A stretch of DNA of 64,000 bases from Corythucha ciliata (GCA_038030265.1 CM075938.1:8905009-8969008); one strand, 5' to 3'; shown: positions 20,639 through 32,128, counted from the first letter of the stretch. Program-made: numbers and translations. The notes: generated from the letters alone by a model not told the origin.

Positions 20639-22081
20639 ACTTATCACAAACCACCAGGCTCTCAGATGGATGCTGAGCCTTAAGGACCCCTCATCGAGAC
20701 TCACGAGGTGGGCGCTTAGGCTCCAGGAATTTGACTTTGAGGTAGAGCACAAACCGGGGCGAAAACATACCAACGTCGATGCGCTGAGCCGAACCATTTA
20801 CGCGGGTACGGTAATCCCATTTTGGAACGAGGCAGAACTGAAACAAGCACAAGGTGCTGACCCACAGTGCCAGAGCTTAATAGATAAGGGGGAGGCGTTT
20901 ATAGATGACCAGGGACTAGTTCGTCTTCGAGTAGGATGTCACCAGTCATCCCGTGTGGTGGTACCCCTAAAAATGCGCGAGGGCCTACTCAAACAATTCC
21001 ATGACGCCCCTTGAGCTGGTCATCCTCGAAGGGATAGAACAGAAAAGTTGATATCCCAGAATTATTATTGGCCGAAGATGGGGACAACAGTAAGACAGTA
21101 TGTTGAAAATTGCAGACCATGTGCGGAAAGGAAAACACCAATAGGACTGTTAGCTCCGGTACAACACCCTTACATGCCAACGAGACCGTTTGAACTAGTT
21201 TCACTAGATATCGTCGGACCATTGCCAAAAAGTACAAAAGGCTAACAGTACGTTCTAACAATGATCGATCACTTCACGCGATACGCGGAAGCTGCCCCCT
21301 TAACCCGCCAGACCGCGGAAGAAGTCGCAAAAGCATTTGTCGATAATATAGTCCTTCGACATGGCGCCCCGTCGAAAGTCCTAACAGACCAAGGAACAAA
21401 CTTTATGTCGAATCTTCTCAAGCAAACCTGCAAAATACTAGGAATTGAGAAAATTAGAACAACTTTGTATCACCCACAGTGTAACGGGATGGTTGAGCGA
21501 TTCCACAAGACCCTGATTAATTCAATTTCACATTTCGTTCGTGAGGATGGTAGGGACTGGGACAAGTGGCTTCCGTTCGCCTTGATGGCTTATCGAGCTA
21601 CTCCTCATGCATCTACTGGGTACTCCCCAAATTACATACTCCAGGGTAGGGAGTTACCGTATCCCAGCCTTGACCTAGAGAGTTTGGAGGAAAGATCAGA
21701 GGACTATGTTCGGGACTTGAATGAAAGGATAGGTGAAGCCTATGAAGTAGCGGCCCAACGCTCAGAAGAGGCGTGGGCCCGACGAGCCCGCTATGCAAAC
21801 CGCCACCGAGTAATGCGCGACTTAAAGGAAGGCGATTGTGTTTACTTGTACGTCCCTGCCATAAAACCAAACCAGTGTAAAAAGTTCTTAAAACCATGGA
21901 CCGGCCCACACCTCGTAACGAGGAGACTCTCGGATGTAAACTACGAGATCCGGTTAAACATAGGAAAACTGTTCACGTCAATAGGCTAAAGCTAGCTCCA
22001 GCAGTTGAGTTCGAAGATCCTGAAGATCATGAATATGAGGTGGGCACCGAACACGATAACTCTGACGGTTCATTTCATTAA
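20600..22081 (+). pseudogene. pol: Gypsy RNase H end and integrase with two stops and a frameshift
   Basis: After the A-run shift the frame reads through HQALRWM and the VDALSR end of RNase H. Integrase follows, with the zinc-domain CRPCAERK near 21110, the first Asp in SLDIVG near 21210, the second in LTDQGTNF near 21388 and the catalytic Glu in GMVERFHKTL near 21490. In-frame stops are TGA 21012-21014 and TAA 21243-21245. A shift near 21960 moves the VHVNRLKLAP tail into a third frame, ending at 22081. All three catalytic acidic residues are present, but the chain cannot be made from this copy as read. Confidence 0.88.
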
Positions 22082-22516
22082 AATGGGGCCAGAGAAGCTG
22101 CCACGAATATTCCCGAGGCCCAACGTGAAATCAGTCATCTCAGCGATGACTCGGACTCAGATGACCACGCTGAATGTGAAGGCGGGGATGGTCCTTCGCT
22201 TTCACTGCCGAACGACCGCATAGGCAATGTTGCACCACCCTGGCTAACTTCCAGCCCAAGGGAGGAACTAACAACTGGGGATCGAGTGACTGGTATGTGA
22301 TTTCAAGGGCCTCCCTCTGAAATTGATTGTTCTTCAAGGGAAAGCACCGACGAGCAAGAGATTGTACCACGTACCTTACAATTAGATGGCGAATCACAGA
22401 GAGAAAGAGATTCCGGGGACCAGGACACCCCAGGGGGGACCCCACGGGCTCACCCTGGATATAACTTTAGACTTAATACCCTTTCACGCTCTACCCGTAA
22501 AATCTTAACCATGTAA

Positions 22517-22526
22517 AAATAATAAT

Positions 22527-22564
<38 letters not shown>

Positions 22565-22620
22565 TAACAATAATAATAATAAAAATAAAAATAAATAAAT
22601 AATAATAATAATAATAGTAA
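22517..22620. repeat. (AAT)n microsatellite
   Basis: About 100 bp of aat/aac/aaa triplets between the end of pol and the envelope ORF. It is probably expanded in place from an A-rich non-coding spacer. Confidence 0.95.
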
Positions 22621-22657
22621 TAAAACATAATAGTAAATAATTTTTTTTGTAGAGTTT

Positions 22658-24361
22658 ATGATTTGTGGTTTCATGGTGGGGGGAAGGAAGACTGCACACG
22701 TTAATATTATGACAATCTCGGAATGTGACATTTCAGGGTACTGGTTGGTGTGGTTAGTCTTCACCAATGGAGCAGCAACGGACAAGATGGAAATTGACAC
22801 CAGCCCATTCTACTTCCGGCCCGTAAAGACAGTGATCCCAGCCAACGAACACTGGGACCTGTTCATCTCCACGGATATAAAAGCGATTCAGAACGACTAT
22901 CAGGAAGCTCTCAACGCCTACAACAATCTCGTACTGGAGGTCGAGAAGCTATCTTTGAAGGATGCTTTCTTTCAGCCCCTGAAACTAGAACTCGATCACC
23001 TCAGCCACCGGCCTCGCGAAATAAACGACGAATTAAACCAATTGCACTCCCTCACGGGGGAACGTCGGCCTACGCGGGGCCTCCTGGACTTCGGAGGAAA
23101 GGTGATACGTTTCCTTTTTGGAAATCCCGACGCAGATGACGCTTTGGTATGGCAAAAGCAGCTGAGTAGCCTCGAACAACGACAATCCACTCTTCAACAC
23201 CAGAGTCGATTGAGGATGTCAGCCTCAAGAATTATCGAAGGCCACTTGCAGGATCTAATGGGGCATTTCCGCAATGCGACGAGCGCGACGTTGAGTGCTT
23301 TCAATAAAACACGGGAGGACGTAATGCGGCTGCGAGGATATTTGCTAGAGACCGACAACGCAATCGCCAGTACTATGGCTGTCAGGAGTCATATGCATGT
23401 TCTTGATGGGCTGTTCAATTACAAAATAGAACGCCTCAGGTCACTCACGGAAGGTATTCAAATGGTAGCTGAAGGCCGTCTTCATCCTCGCCTTGTGAGA
23501 CCAGCAGATTTAGCCTCCATACTCCGATCCGCTGAAGTACATCTCCCGAAGGGGACAACCTGGGCGGTTAGCGAGTGGTGTCTCTATGGAATCCGCAGCG
23601 CTGACGCCGCTTCAGCTAACGGAACACTTCACATCCGCATTCGTATTCCCCTGATTCGCCTGAGTTGGGGGACTGCACAGCTGTACGAGATACTGCGCTT
23701 ACCCAGAGAAGTGGTTCCAGAAGGGCAGACTGTGATCGTTGAACAAGAAGCCCCGTATATTCTGGTGTTCCCCAAAAATGGAATGTACCAGCTGTGGACC
23801 TCGGAAGACTTGCGGAAATGTAATGAAGGACGAGCACTTATATGTCCCCTTGAGAAACCTTTTGACAACGCACCAGCGGCTACTTGCGCAGGGGCTGCAT
23901 GGCTGAAAGATTCGGGGACCATTCGACGCCTGTGTAAATGGAATCTAGTTAGCGAGCAAAAACGAGTGAAGGTGATCTGGAAGTCAGACTCACACGAGTG
24001 GTGGTTTTTCGCACAAAAACCCACCCAGATTCACTTGGAATGCGATAAACTTCGTGATACCTCGTCGAACCATACTTTTATGGTGAGAGGAGCTGGGACA
24101 CTTAAACCCCAGCGTGACTGCTTTTGGAACATATCCGCGGGAGTTCTACCACACGTCTCGGAAGGGAAAACATCTGTGCGCAGAGGCTTAACGATGCTGA
24201 AGGAAAACTGGAACGCCAGCGCACACGGACTGACAATCCCCAAGGCAACCGACGCTTTCAATGCTATCAACAAACTAAAAGTTGCAGGGGATCTTGAGTG
24301 GGAAGACGACATGGAGGTGGCAGCTTTAGAGAGAATAGATGACGTCCTGACGAATAGATGA
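22658..24361 (+). CDS. env: Uninterrupted F-like envelope ORF
   Basis: 567 codons with no break, in contrast to the damaged pol before it. A hydrophobic stretch YWLVWLVF near residues 28-35 may be the signal peptide. The site RPTR followed by GLLDFGGKVIRFLFG near residues 138-156 matches the furin site plus fusion peptide of errantivirus and baculovirus F proteins. A long helical region follows, then paired cysteines (CLYGIR, CNEGRALICP, CAGAAW, CKWN). N-glycosylation sequons such as NAT and NKT are present. Unusually, no C-terminal membrane anchor is visible: the ORF ends in acidic, charged sequence. It could be secreted, truncated, or spliced to another exon. The relation to F proteins rests on motif order. 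Confidence 0.78.
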   Translation: MICGFMVGGRKTAHVNIMTISECDISGYWLVWLVFTNGAATDKMEIDTSPFYFRPVKTVIPANEHWDLFISTDIKAIQNDYQEALNAYNNLVLEVEKLSLKDAFFQPLKLELDHLSHRPREINDELNQLHSLTGERRPTRGLLDFGGKVIRFLFGNPDADDALVWQKQLSSLEQRQSTLQHQSRLRMSASRIIEGHLQDLMGHFRNATSATLSAFNKTREDVMRLRGYLLETDNAIASTMAVRSHMHVLDGLFNYKIERLRSLTEGIQMVAEGRLHPRLVRPADLASILRSAEVHLPKGTTWAVSEWCLYGIRSADAASANGTLHIRIRIPLIRLSWGTAQLYEILRLPREVVPEGQTVIVEQEAPYILVFPKNGMYQLWTSEDLRKCNEGRALICPLEKPFDNAPAATCAGAAWLKDSGTIRRLCKWNLVSEQKRVKVIWKSDSHEWWFFAQKPTQIHLECDKLRDTSSNHTFMVRGAGTLKPQRDCFWNISAGVLPHVSEGKTSVRRGLTMLKENWNASAHGLTIPKATDAFNAINKLKVAGDLEWEDDMEVAALERIDDVLTNR

Positions 24362-24570
24362 CCCGACGAAACTGTTACAGATCACTAACCGTCGCCCTCG
24401 GCGCTGAAGTTCAAAACCTCGAGAAATGCGGAGGACTCCTTCCCATTCCCGCAGGTCGCCAGCCTATGTCCAAACGTCCGAGCACCTTTTACGCCTAAAA
24501 GGTAAAATTATTACAATTACGACGTAAAATTATTACAATTAACGCCTACGACGTAAAATTATTACAATTA
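24362..24570 (+). repeat. Spacer with three copies of a taaaattattacaatta repeat
   Basis: The unit occurs at about 24502-24520, 24525-24541 and 24552-24570, separated by cgac/gcctacgac. No gene is seen. The repeat lies exactly at the junction between the envelope ORF region and an unrelated envelope fragment. Confidence 0.6.
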
Positions 24571-24939
24571 AAATTTGAAACTACGTCACAACAGCTAGCC
24601 CAAATAGTAAATCACGTAAGAACCCTTCCTCTCCTCAGAAATAAATTACAACAGTACATTACAATCATCAAATTAGACGAAGATTCCATTGAGAAAAAAT
24701 TGAACAATATCCAAATACACGACGAGACTAGAAATAGAATGAAACGTGGACTAATTGACGGTTTAGGATCAATAATAAAAGTAATAACAGGCAAATTAGA
24801 CCAACACGATCAAATCAAGTACGACGAAGCTTTAAATATTATAGCAAAGAAATAAAACGTCCTTCAAGAATCTCTAAATTACCAAATATCTGTGAACCGT
24901 CAGTTGATGAAGCGTTACAATGCCACCATATTGATTTAT
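24571..24939 (+). pseudogene. env: Envelope fragment of a different errantivirus
   Basis: A short frame of about 95 codons ends at TAA 24853-24855 and then continues in frame for about 28 more codons. It includes RMKR followed by GLIDGLGSIIKVITG near 24742-24800, a furin site and fusion peptide close in pattern to the env at 5990-6040 and unlike the 22658 ORF. No pol or LTR of this element is nearby, so it is an isolated remnant. Confidence 0.75.
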
Positions 24940-25880
24940 GCTCATTTTGGTAATGCTCTCGTTCTCTAAATAAAGTTTAATGTTCTATTTGTTCCATTCC
25001 AACTCAATTTCTTTCAATTCACACCATTAAACAGGATTAATTTTCTTTCCCCGTAGCAAAAAAAAAAAAAAAACTCTCGCTTTGGCTCGCTACTCTAAAT
25101 GGGATACAGTCAACAGCTCTCATAGGAATTACACCCTGTTTCCCGTCTTTTTAGTACTCTTTCGAAATTATCCAAGTTTTGAAATTGTCTTTGATTCAAT
25201 TTTCCCTTAACTAGAAAAGTGAATTTTTACAGTAAAGCGCTTTACCCTTACTGTTGTGCCTTACGCGCGTGGCTTATGATTGCGGTCGTTCCGCTTAAAT
25301 TGCGTCCCTATGTTTGATGTTGAGTTTGATTGATTCACTTCGCCTGTGAAAATCAGTTCGTTAAAGTTTGTTTTTCACTCGACTCCGCTTCATCTCTTGG
25401 CGTCGTTATTTCTCTCCACCGTTTTCTATTGACAAGCAGATTTAGTGAAAATCACGCCAAGTGTCTCTATTTCAATTATTCCACCATTCGGATAACGTTC
25501 GTATTTATTTTTAATTAAAGTTAGTACGTGCGAGGAAAAACGGGCTCATTTTTCCGAATGGAAGAGCACGTAAATTAATTAGAAAGCTACCAATTGAAAC
25601 AAACCCGAATCCAAGCCAGCGTTGCCAATTTGAAGGATTTCCCGTCAGGTCTGAGGCTTATTGATGAGCAATCCGAAGCCAGCGTGCGATTCTGTCCCAG
25701 TCAAAGCGACGAAAAGGCTAGCTTCCCTACTCACCGTCTTTCTCTTTTCGTCTTCGAAGCTCTCTGGCTTGACGAAAGTGGCTGTTTCTCAGCTGTTTAT
25801 TTTCAATTATTCACCTTGTTTATTTCGCTAATGCACGCGTTAAGAGTTACAGAATAGGGAGGCTGAAATCCGTACAATCC
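24940..25880. other. No gene recognised
   Basis: AT-rich sequence with an A15-16 run at 25058-25073 that could be an old retroposon tail. A plus-strand frame at 25594-25857 has no recognisable motif. The phrase ttagaaagctacca occurs at about 25578 and again at 25970 inside the neighbouring MITE. Confidence 0.5.
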
Positions 25881-26318
25881 GGAAGCCCTCCGTATGGAAA
25901 ATCCGGGTCATTTAATCGTGTCTGGTACACGAGTGTAAAGTGTAAAAACTGGTTCTTCGCTAACAATAAGTTAGAAAGCTACCACCGCCATTCAATTTCG
26001 AATGAAACCCTGGCTACTATAGTGAGCCTCGAAATTTCACATTTTCTAAAGCTCGCTGACGACGTTATCTGCGGTCAAATTGCATGGCTTCGTTAATCTC
26101 GTAACGTATTGGACGTGGGAAACGACTTTTTACTCCCGCCAGTCATTTTCAAAGCACCCAAAGGGTGTGTATGTCAACGGCTTAGCTCTGCTGTGAGCCC
26201 CTGTTCCACGGAAAATGTGCGGCGATCTCAGAAAAGTCATCTTATAGACCATAGAAAACGTCCTGCGCAGGTGTCAGACACGATCAAATGACCCGGATTT
26301 TTCATACGATGGGCTCCC
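25881..26318. mobile_element. ~440-bp MITE with ~44-bp terminal inverted repeats
   Basis: The left terminus 25881-25924 (around tccgtatggaaaatccgggtc) is the inverted partner of 26275-26318 (around gacccggatttttcatacga), with few mismatches. The interior has no coding capacity. The superfamily cannot be assigned because target duplications are unclear. Confidence 0.75.
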
Positions 26319-26329
26319 GGGCTTAGAGG

Positions 26330-27340
26330 TAAAATTGCCAGTTTTTGGCCAAAAATCACAATTCTAGAACGTACTAAAGTCTACATTTCTGTGCTAAAAT
26401 CGCCATTTTGGCTCTTTTGGTCGACAATGTCCGTTTAAGCGTTTTTAAGGGTTTGAACTTTTTTGAATCCAAATGCTAAGTTTTGATTGGGGGTAGAAGC
26501 TCTTAAGCTCATCTTGTGGATAAATGGAACTTTGAACCCATATGGACAACCCGGGCCAAAATCACGATTACATAGACATTTTGAGCTAAAATTGCCGCAT
26601 TAATTCCAGGTAAACTCACTAAATTATGTTTTAATGTGTAGTCGCCAGTTTTGCAGTGAAAACATTAGTTTTCATTAGGCAGTTTTTGGGTAAAAACTTC
26701 AATTTCAGGTTCAAACTCGTCAGTTATTGTGATACAATTGCCAGTATTGAGGTAAAACCTCCAGTTTCAGGGTAAAATTTTGTATTTGATGGAAACTGAC
26801 ATAGTTGTTCCGTAAAATCACCAGTATTGTAGTGAATTCTTCAGTTTTTGGCTTCAAATCGTCAGTCATTTGTGTTGAAATCGCCAGTTTTCAAGACAGA
26901 GTCATCAGACTTGGCGTAAAATCATCTGTTTATGTGAAAACGCCAGTTTTGCCGTGATATTGTCAGTTTGGAAGTATAATATTCCAAAATTTGGGGGGGG
27001 GGGGACCGCTAGTTTGTGGGTAAAATCGTCAGTTTAGGAAAGCTTTTGTGATGAAATCGTGAGTTTTGGGGTAAAATTGCCAGGAAATATTCAGAAGAAC
27101 ACAGTATCGTCAGTTTTGTAGTGAAATAGCCAATTTTAGGGAAAAATATTTATTTCTGAGGTTAAGCCGTAAAATTTGGTTTTGGGGTAAAATCGCCAGT
27201 TTTGTATGAAACAGCTTTTTTGAACGCCGTGAAATCGAATTTTTGAAAAAGTAAAACCCGCACAATTGCCTTTTCAGGGGGGTCAATCCCACGAAATTGG
27301 ATTTTTAAATGCGCAAAAACCGTGAAATTGAATAAAAGCG
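26330..27340 (+). repeat. Degenerate ~21-bp array, family B
   Basis: Units like gtaaaatcgccagttttggg repeat at 20-22 bp, well seen at 26740-26790 and 27000-27200. A G12 tract at about 26994-27005 is preceded by aaattt and followed by accgctagt. Confidence 0.8.
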
Positions 27341-28740
27341 CCAACTCATTGATATAATACGTGAATACATCGTCAATTTAGCTGCTAAAATAGAGAAACA
27401 GTGCTAATTCGCAGCTAAAATTTAGAAAAATCGCTAGTTCACTGCTCAAATTGAAAAACATCGCAAATTTTCTGCTGATGGGAAACACGCTAATTTGCTG
27501 CTGGAAAGAAAAAAATGCGCTAATTCACGACTAAAATTGAGAAAAAGCGCTAATTCATCGCTCAATCCGTTTCTACAATGTATGAAAAGTGCTAATTTGC
27601 AGCTTAAATTATGAAAATCGCTTGATTAGCTTCGAAATAGATAAAAAGCACTAATTCGTGGCTAAATGAGAAAAATTGCTAATTCCCTGCTATAATAGAG
27701 AAAATGCGCTAGTTTAAGGCTGACATTAAGAAAAATTTCAAATATATTCGTGTCTACATGTAAACACATCACTAATCCGCTCCTAAAATAAACAAAAGTG
27801 CTAATTCACTGCGGAAATGGAAAAAAATCGCTAATATGCAGCTAAAATTCACAGCAAAAGTTGAGAAAAACTGCTCATTGTACGGTAAAATTAAGAGAAC
27901 GCCAATCCGCAATTTCCGGGCGCAACTTCATGGCTGAAATTGAGAAAAAATGGGGTCAATATTCGTTAGTATATACGTAAGTTTGTATACACCGCTAAGT
28001 CGCTGATAAAATCGAGAAAAGGTGCTAATTCGCAGCTACAATTCAGAAAAATCGCTGATTAGCTGCCAAAATTGAGGGAAACGCTAGTGCGCGGCTGAAT
28101 GTGAATACTACACTGCTCACATTCGCTGTTAATGGAGAAAACACTCGAATTCGTGCTGAAAGGGAGAGAATGCGCTAAAACATGGCTAAACAAATGTGAA
28201 AGTGACACTTATTTGCTGCTAAACTTAAGAAGAATTATGCGCTAACTCGTAGTTATAAATGTGAACGTCACTAATTCGCACTGCTTAAGCACTGCAAAGC
28301 GCTTAAATAAAGAACATGTGTGCTAATTCACGTCTAAAATTGAGAAAAATTGCTAATTCGTCGATATATGTGAATACCTTGCTAAATAAGCATCTAAAAT
28401 GAAAAAAGTGCTAAATAGATGCTAAAATGAAGAAAGTGAGCTAATTCACGGATGAAATTGTGAAAATCTTGTAATTCGCAGCTGTTATATGAACACGTCA
28501 AGTCGTTGCTAATTCGCTTCTAAAATGGATAAAAAGTTCTATTTAACTGTGAAAATGGAAAAAATCGCTAATCCGCAGCTAAAATTGGAGAGAAGCGCTA
28601 ATTCACGGAAAAAGATTGAGAAACACAGTCCATTGAATGTTAAAATTGACAAAACGCGAACTCGTTCATATAATTATGTATGTAAATACATCGCCGAGTA
28701 AGTGCTAAAATAGAAAAAAGGCGGTATAATTCGCACCTAA
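27341..28740 (+). repeat. Degenerate ~30-bp array, family A, forward
   Basis: Continuous run of gctaattcgcagctaaaattgagaaaa-like units, with the ttccgggcgcaactt variant at about 27910-27935. It abuts family B on both sides. Confidence 0.85.
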
Positions 28741-29120
28741 AATTGAGAAAAAGTCAGTTTTGTGGTGAAATCGCCGGTTTTCAAGGAAGAGTCGTCCTTT
28801 TTGGGCCTAAAATCATTCGTTTTGGGGGGAACTTTAATTTACAGTGTGGCATTGTAAAGTTTTGGAGTAAAATATCCAATTTCAGGAGAAATCGTCGTTT
28901 CTGGTGTAAAATATAAAATATTACACAGAAAAGAACAGAAAAGTTTTGAGCTAAAATCGCCAGTTTTGCAGTGACATCTGTGTGGGGGGGGGGAGACGAC
29001 ACATCAGCTTTCCTACGAGTATCGATTTAGGAGAAAAACATTGTCAGTTTTTGCACAGAAAATTAGGAATTGTAGGCTAAAACCGATAGTTTCCTAACGG
29101 ATATGTTGGTTTTTGGTGGA
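28741..29120 (+). repeat. Degenerate family B array, second block
   Basis: Units of the ccagttttg...gtaaaatc type, with a G10 tract at about 28984-28993 followed by agacgacacatcag. Confidence 0.7.
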
Positions 29121-29440
29121 TTACGACCCTTTTTGTGGAAAACTCAAATTCCGGGGAAGAATTTGACGATTTAATGCGCCTATTTCTGATTTATTGAACT
29201 ACCAGTTCTTTTGATTTGATGGGGTCTCTAGAACATCCGACATGACATCTTCTGCCCACCCCTGGTTTAAATTAGCGGGTTTAGCCCTTTCCACGTCCAA
29301 ATTTTACGGATTTTGATCTCCAGGACAGTAGCGCCTACACTATACCCTTGGGGGGGGGGGCGTGATCGAGGAGGTGATAATTATTAACATTGCATTCTAT
29401 ATTTGGGGGCTCCAGAGGCTCAATTTCCACTTTTTGACTG
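29121..29440. other. Non-array segment with a hAT-like terminus
   Basis: cttctgcccacccctgg at about 29247-29263 matches the last 12 bases of the hAT element at 39701 (gcccacccctg). No partner terminus is seen upstream. A G10 tract lies at about 29350. Confidence 0.35.
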
Positions 29441-30350
29441 GAATAATCAGTTTTCCAGGACACTTTGAAACTTTCTAAGAGAAAACTGACAGTGATGCAA
29501 GAGAGTTAGACAGTTTTGAACGTCGAAATTGACAATTTCAAGGGTGAAATCGGCAGTTTCCGAACGAAATAAACGGTGTAAGAACAAAATAATGCCATTG
29601 ATAGTTTCCAGGATGAAATTGATAGTTTTAAACGACAAAATTTACGGTTTTGAATGACAAAATTGACAGTTTGAATGACGAAATCAACATTTTGCGAACG
29701 AAACTGGCAGTTTCAAGGACGAACTTGACTGTTCAGAGAACGAAATTGGTAGTTTCGAATGACGAAATTGACATTTAATAGGACAAATTTGACAATTTTG
29801 AACGACTAAATCGACAATGACAGTTTCAAGGATGACATTGGCAGTTTGGAGGACGACATTGGCAGTATTGAACGACAAAATTGTCATTTTTGGGACGAAA
29901 TTGACAGTTACAAGGAAAAAATTGACAGTTCAAGTGGCGAAATTGACGGGATTGAACGACGAAATCGACATTTCCACAGTTCCGACAGTTAAAAGGAAAA
30001 AATTGACTGTTCCAAGTCGAAATTGGCAGTTTCTCGACCAAAATAGACAGTTTCCGAGAAAAATGTCTACTGATAGTTTTTTAGGACTAAATTGACAGTT
30101 TTGAACGGCGACATTTACAGTTTTGAATGACGAAATTGACGGCGTAAAGGACGAATTTGATAGTTCAGAAGACGTAATTGGCAGTTTTGAATGACGAAAT
30201 TGACATTTATAGGACGAAATTGACAGATTCGAGGACGAAATTTACAGTTTATAAGACAAAATTGATCGTTTTGAACGACGAAATTGGCAGCTACAAGGAT
30301 GAATTTCACAGTTCAGAGGACGAAATTTGCAGTTTTTAACGGAGAAATTG
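29441..30350 (+). repeat. Degenerate ~21-22-bp array, family C
   Basis: Units like acagttttgaacgacgaaattg repeat at 21, 21, 22, 21 and 22 bp over 29700-29820. Open frames here are simply the repeat translated. Confidence 0.82.
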
Positions 30351-30539
30351 CCTGAACATCCTGAGCGATTTAACGTTGCTTTTTCTCAATTTTATAACCA
30401 CGTATTATCAATTATCCCCCCCCCACCCAATTATTGCCACGAATATTACCGCCCTCTCAAACCTTTTGCCACTTTCGTTGACCCAAGATTAGCACACTTG
30501 CGTGCCTTATCAATGTCAACTTTATAATAATGGCCTGAA

Positions 30540-31150
30540 GGAACTTTTAATTGAGAAAGTTTAAATCGAGAAGAGCGCTAATTGGCGGGAAAGTAGAGAG
30601 AAAAATCAAGTTTTGCTGCTAAAACTGATTAAAAGCGGTAATTCGCGGATAAAAAATATTTAAAAAACGTCTATTCACAGCTGAAATTTAGAAAAACAGC
30701 TATTCGCAGCTGAAATGGTGAAAAACGCTAAAGTTGAGACAATTTGCTAAAAATATGTGGATGAAATTAAGAAATAGCACTTATTCACGAATTGAAAAAA
30801 CCCTAATCCGCGGATTTTTGAGACACCTACGAGGCTTAAATTGAAAAAAATGCAAATACGTAGCTAATAGTTTGGAAAAAATGCCGATTCGCAGCTCAAA
30901 TATAGGTAGGTACGTATAGTAAAACGCTTATTTGTGGCTAAAATTTGCTGCTAAAATTAGTAAAATGTGCTTAATCGTTGGAAAATTGAGAAAAAAGGGC
31001 TTATTCGCGGCTAAAACTGACAAAAAGGAGCTCAGTCGCCGCTAACATCGAGAAAACGCCAACTTTAGCAACATTTTTGCTGAAATTGAGAAAAAGATTG
31101 TTTATTTAGAGACTTGAAGAGGCCTCCAAGAAATGTTGGCCCTGGGCCCG
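30540..31150 (+). repeat. Degenerate family A array with an end segment
   Basis: gctaattcgcgg-type units to about 31100, then ttagagacttgaagaggcc...ggccctgggcccgaat. A closely similar end segment (ttagagacttttagggcctcttgaag...cgggccccgat) follows the array inside the hAT element at about 39280-39335. Confidence 0.75.
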
Positions 31151-31379
31151 AATCGGTGAAAGTCTGCCACTTTTCTTGGCATTCACAGAACCTAATTACG
31201 AGTACTTTGCCACATTCAAAAGTCCAATTTCAACGGGCTGAAAAGCGATTTCACACGTTTGAGGCAATCATAAAATCAATTCCGCAGGTTGAGCTTTTCC
31301 GAAGTCAACTGTCATGGACTCGACACACTTACAGATCCCCATTTTGTCGTCTCTGGCGTTTGGCTTTTTAAAAATAATC

Positions 31380-31830
31380 ATTTCTGGCGGTTTGGCTCTT
31401 TTAAACTCCTGAGTTTTCGTACATGGCACGTTAGAAAGCGACGTTGTAAGGTTGGCTCGTTAAAAAAAAAGGCAACTTTACTGTTTCCACACCTTCAAAA
31501 TTAAAACTTCAACGGTTTTTGCCCATTTTGAAGAGTAATTTCACGGGTCTGGCTTCTTTCGCCGACAAAATTACGAATGTCGTGAGAATAACTCACCTCT
31601 AAAAACATTTTTTTTCGTTTGGTCCACACAAAGAGGCAATTTTGTGGTTCCTGGTTCTACAAAAATGAAATTTCGAGGGGTTGGCTCATTCAAAACCAAT
31701 TTCGCGGGTCTGGCTCCCCGGAAAGAATAAGATTTCGCGGTGACTGCTCTTGAGGAACCAATATCATGTGTTTGAATCATTCGAAAAAGGGAAATTTTGC
31801 AGGTTTCGTTGAATCAAAGGCAAAATTTCA
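31380..31830 (+). repeat. Degenerate ~45-bp array, family D
   Basis: Loose units around aatttcgcgggtctggctcattcaaaa. Periodicity is weaker than in families A-C. No coding signal. Confidence 0.5.
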
Positions 31831-31950
31831 CTCTGTTGTTGACCCTTTCACAGTTTGATGGATGAAGAATGAAGTTGTCGCCGGTTTTTAATTAAATGAA
31901 AATGACATCTTCCGGACGAAGATGGAAGGGCAAGTTTCCAGAAAAAATTA

Positions 31951-32023
31951 GCTCCCCGGTGGGATTTGAACCCGCAACCTCTGGATTATAAGTCCAGCAC
32001 GCTGCCAATTGCGCCACGGTGAC
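31951..32023 (-). tRNA. tRNA-like, Ile(TAT) anticodon, probably pseudo or SINE head
   Basis: 73 nt with A box tggcgcaattgg, anticodon stem ctgga/tccag enclosing cttataa (anticodon TAT), B box ggttcaaatcc and a T6 run just downstream. The acceptor stem has two mismatches (pairs 1 and 4) and the T stem has one, so normal charging is doubtful. Animal tRNA-Ile(TAT) genes usually contain an intron, and none is present here. Confidence 0.55.
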
Positions 32024-32128
32024 GCCTTTGGCAGTTCGTACGGCGAGGGATCAGCTAAGCCGAACCCCCTATCCAGGGCCATTGTTTCTCGACTGCCACG
32101 CTGGTGCTGGTTCACGACTGTCAAAGGC

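Larger units (their letters stand above)
17564..24361 (+). mobile_element. Second Gypsy element with zinc-knuckle gag and F-like env
   Basis: Gag, protease, RT, RNase H, integrase and an envelope-like ORF follow in order on one strand. LTRs are not recognised on either side; the upstream boundary is obscured by the palindrome ending at 17298. Pol motifs differ from the errantivirus at 1-7474 (YLDD instead of YMDD, and a CCHC knuckle present), indicating another Gypsy lineage. Confidence 0.85.

Noticed and set aside
22505..22800. Minus-strand frames rich in Tyr/Leu
   Set aside because: They are the (AAT)n microsatellite read through on the other strand.
29817..30095. Plus- and minus-strand frames of 70-90 codons in the family C array
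   Set aside because: A 21-bp period keeps all frames open; the peptides are just the repeat translated.
26330..31100. Short regular repeats suggesting a CRISPR array
   Set aside because: Units are contiguous and degenerate, with no constant repeat separated by unique spacers, and the context is eukaryotic.
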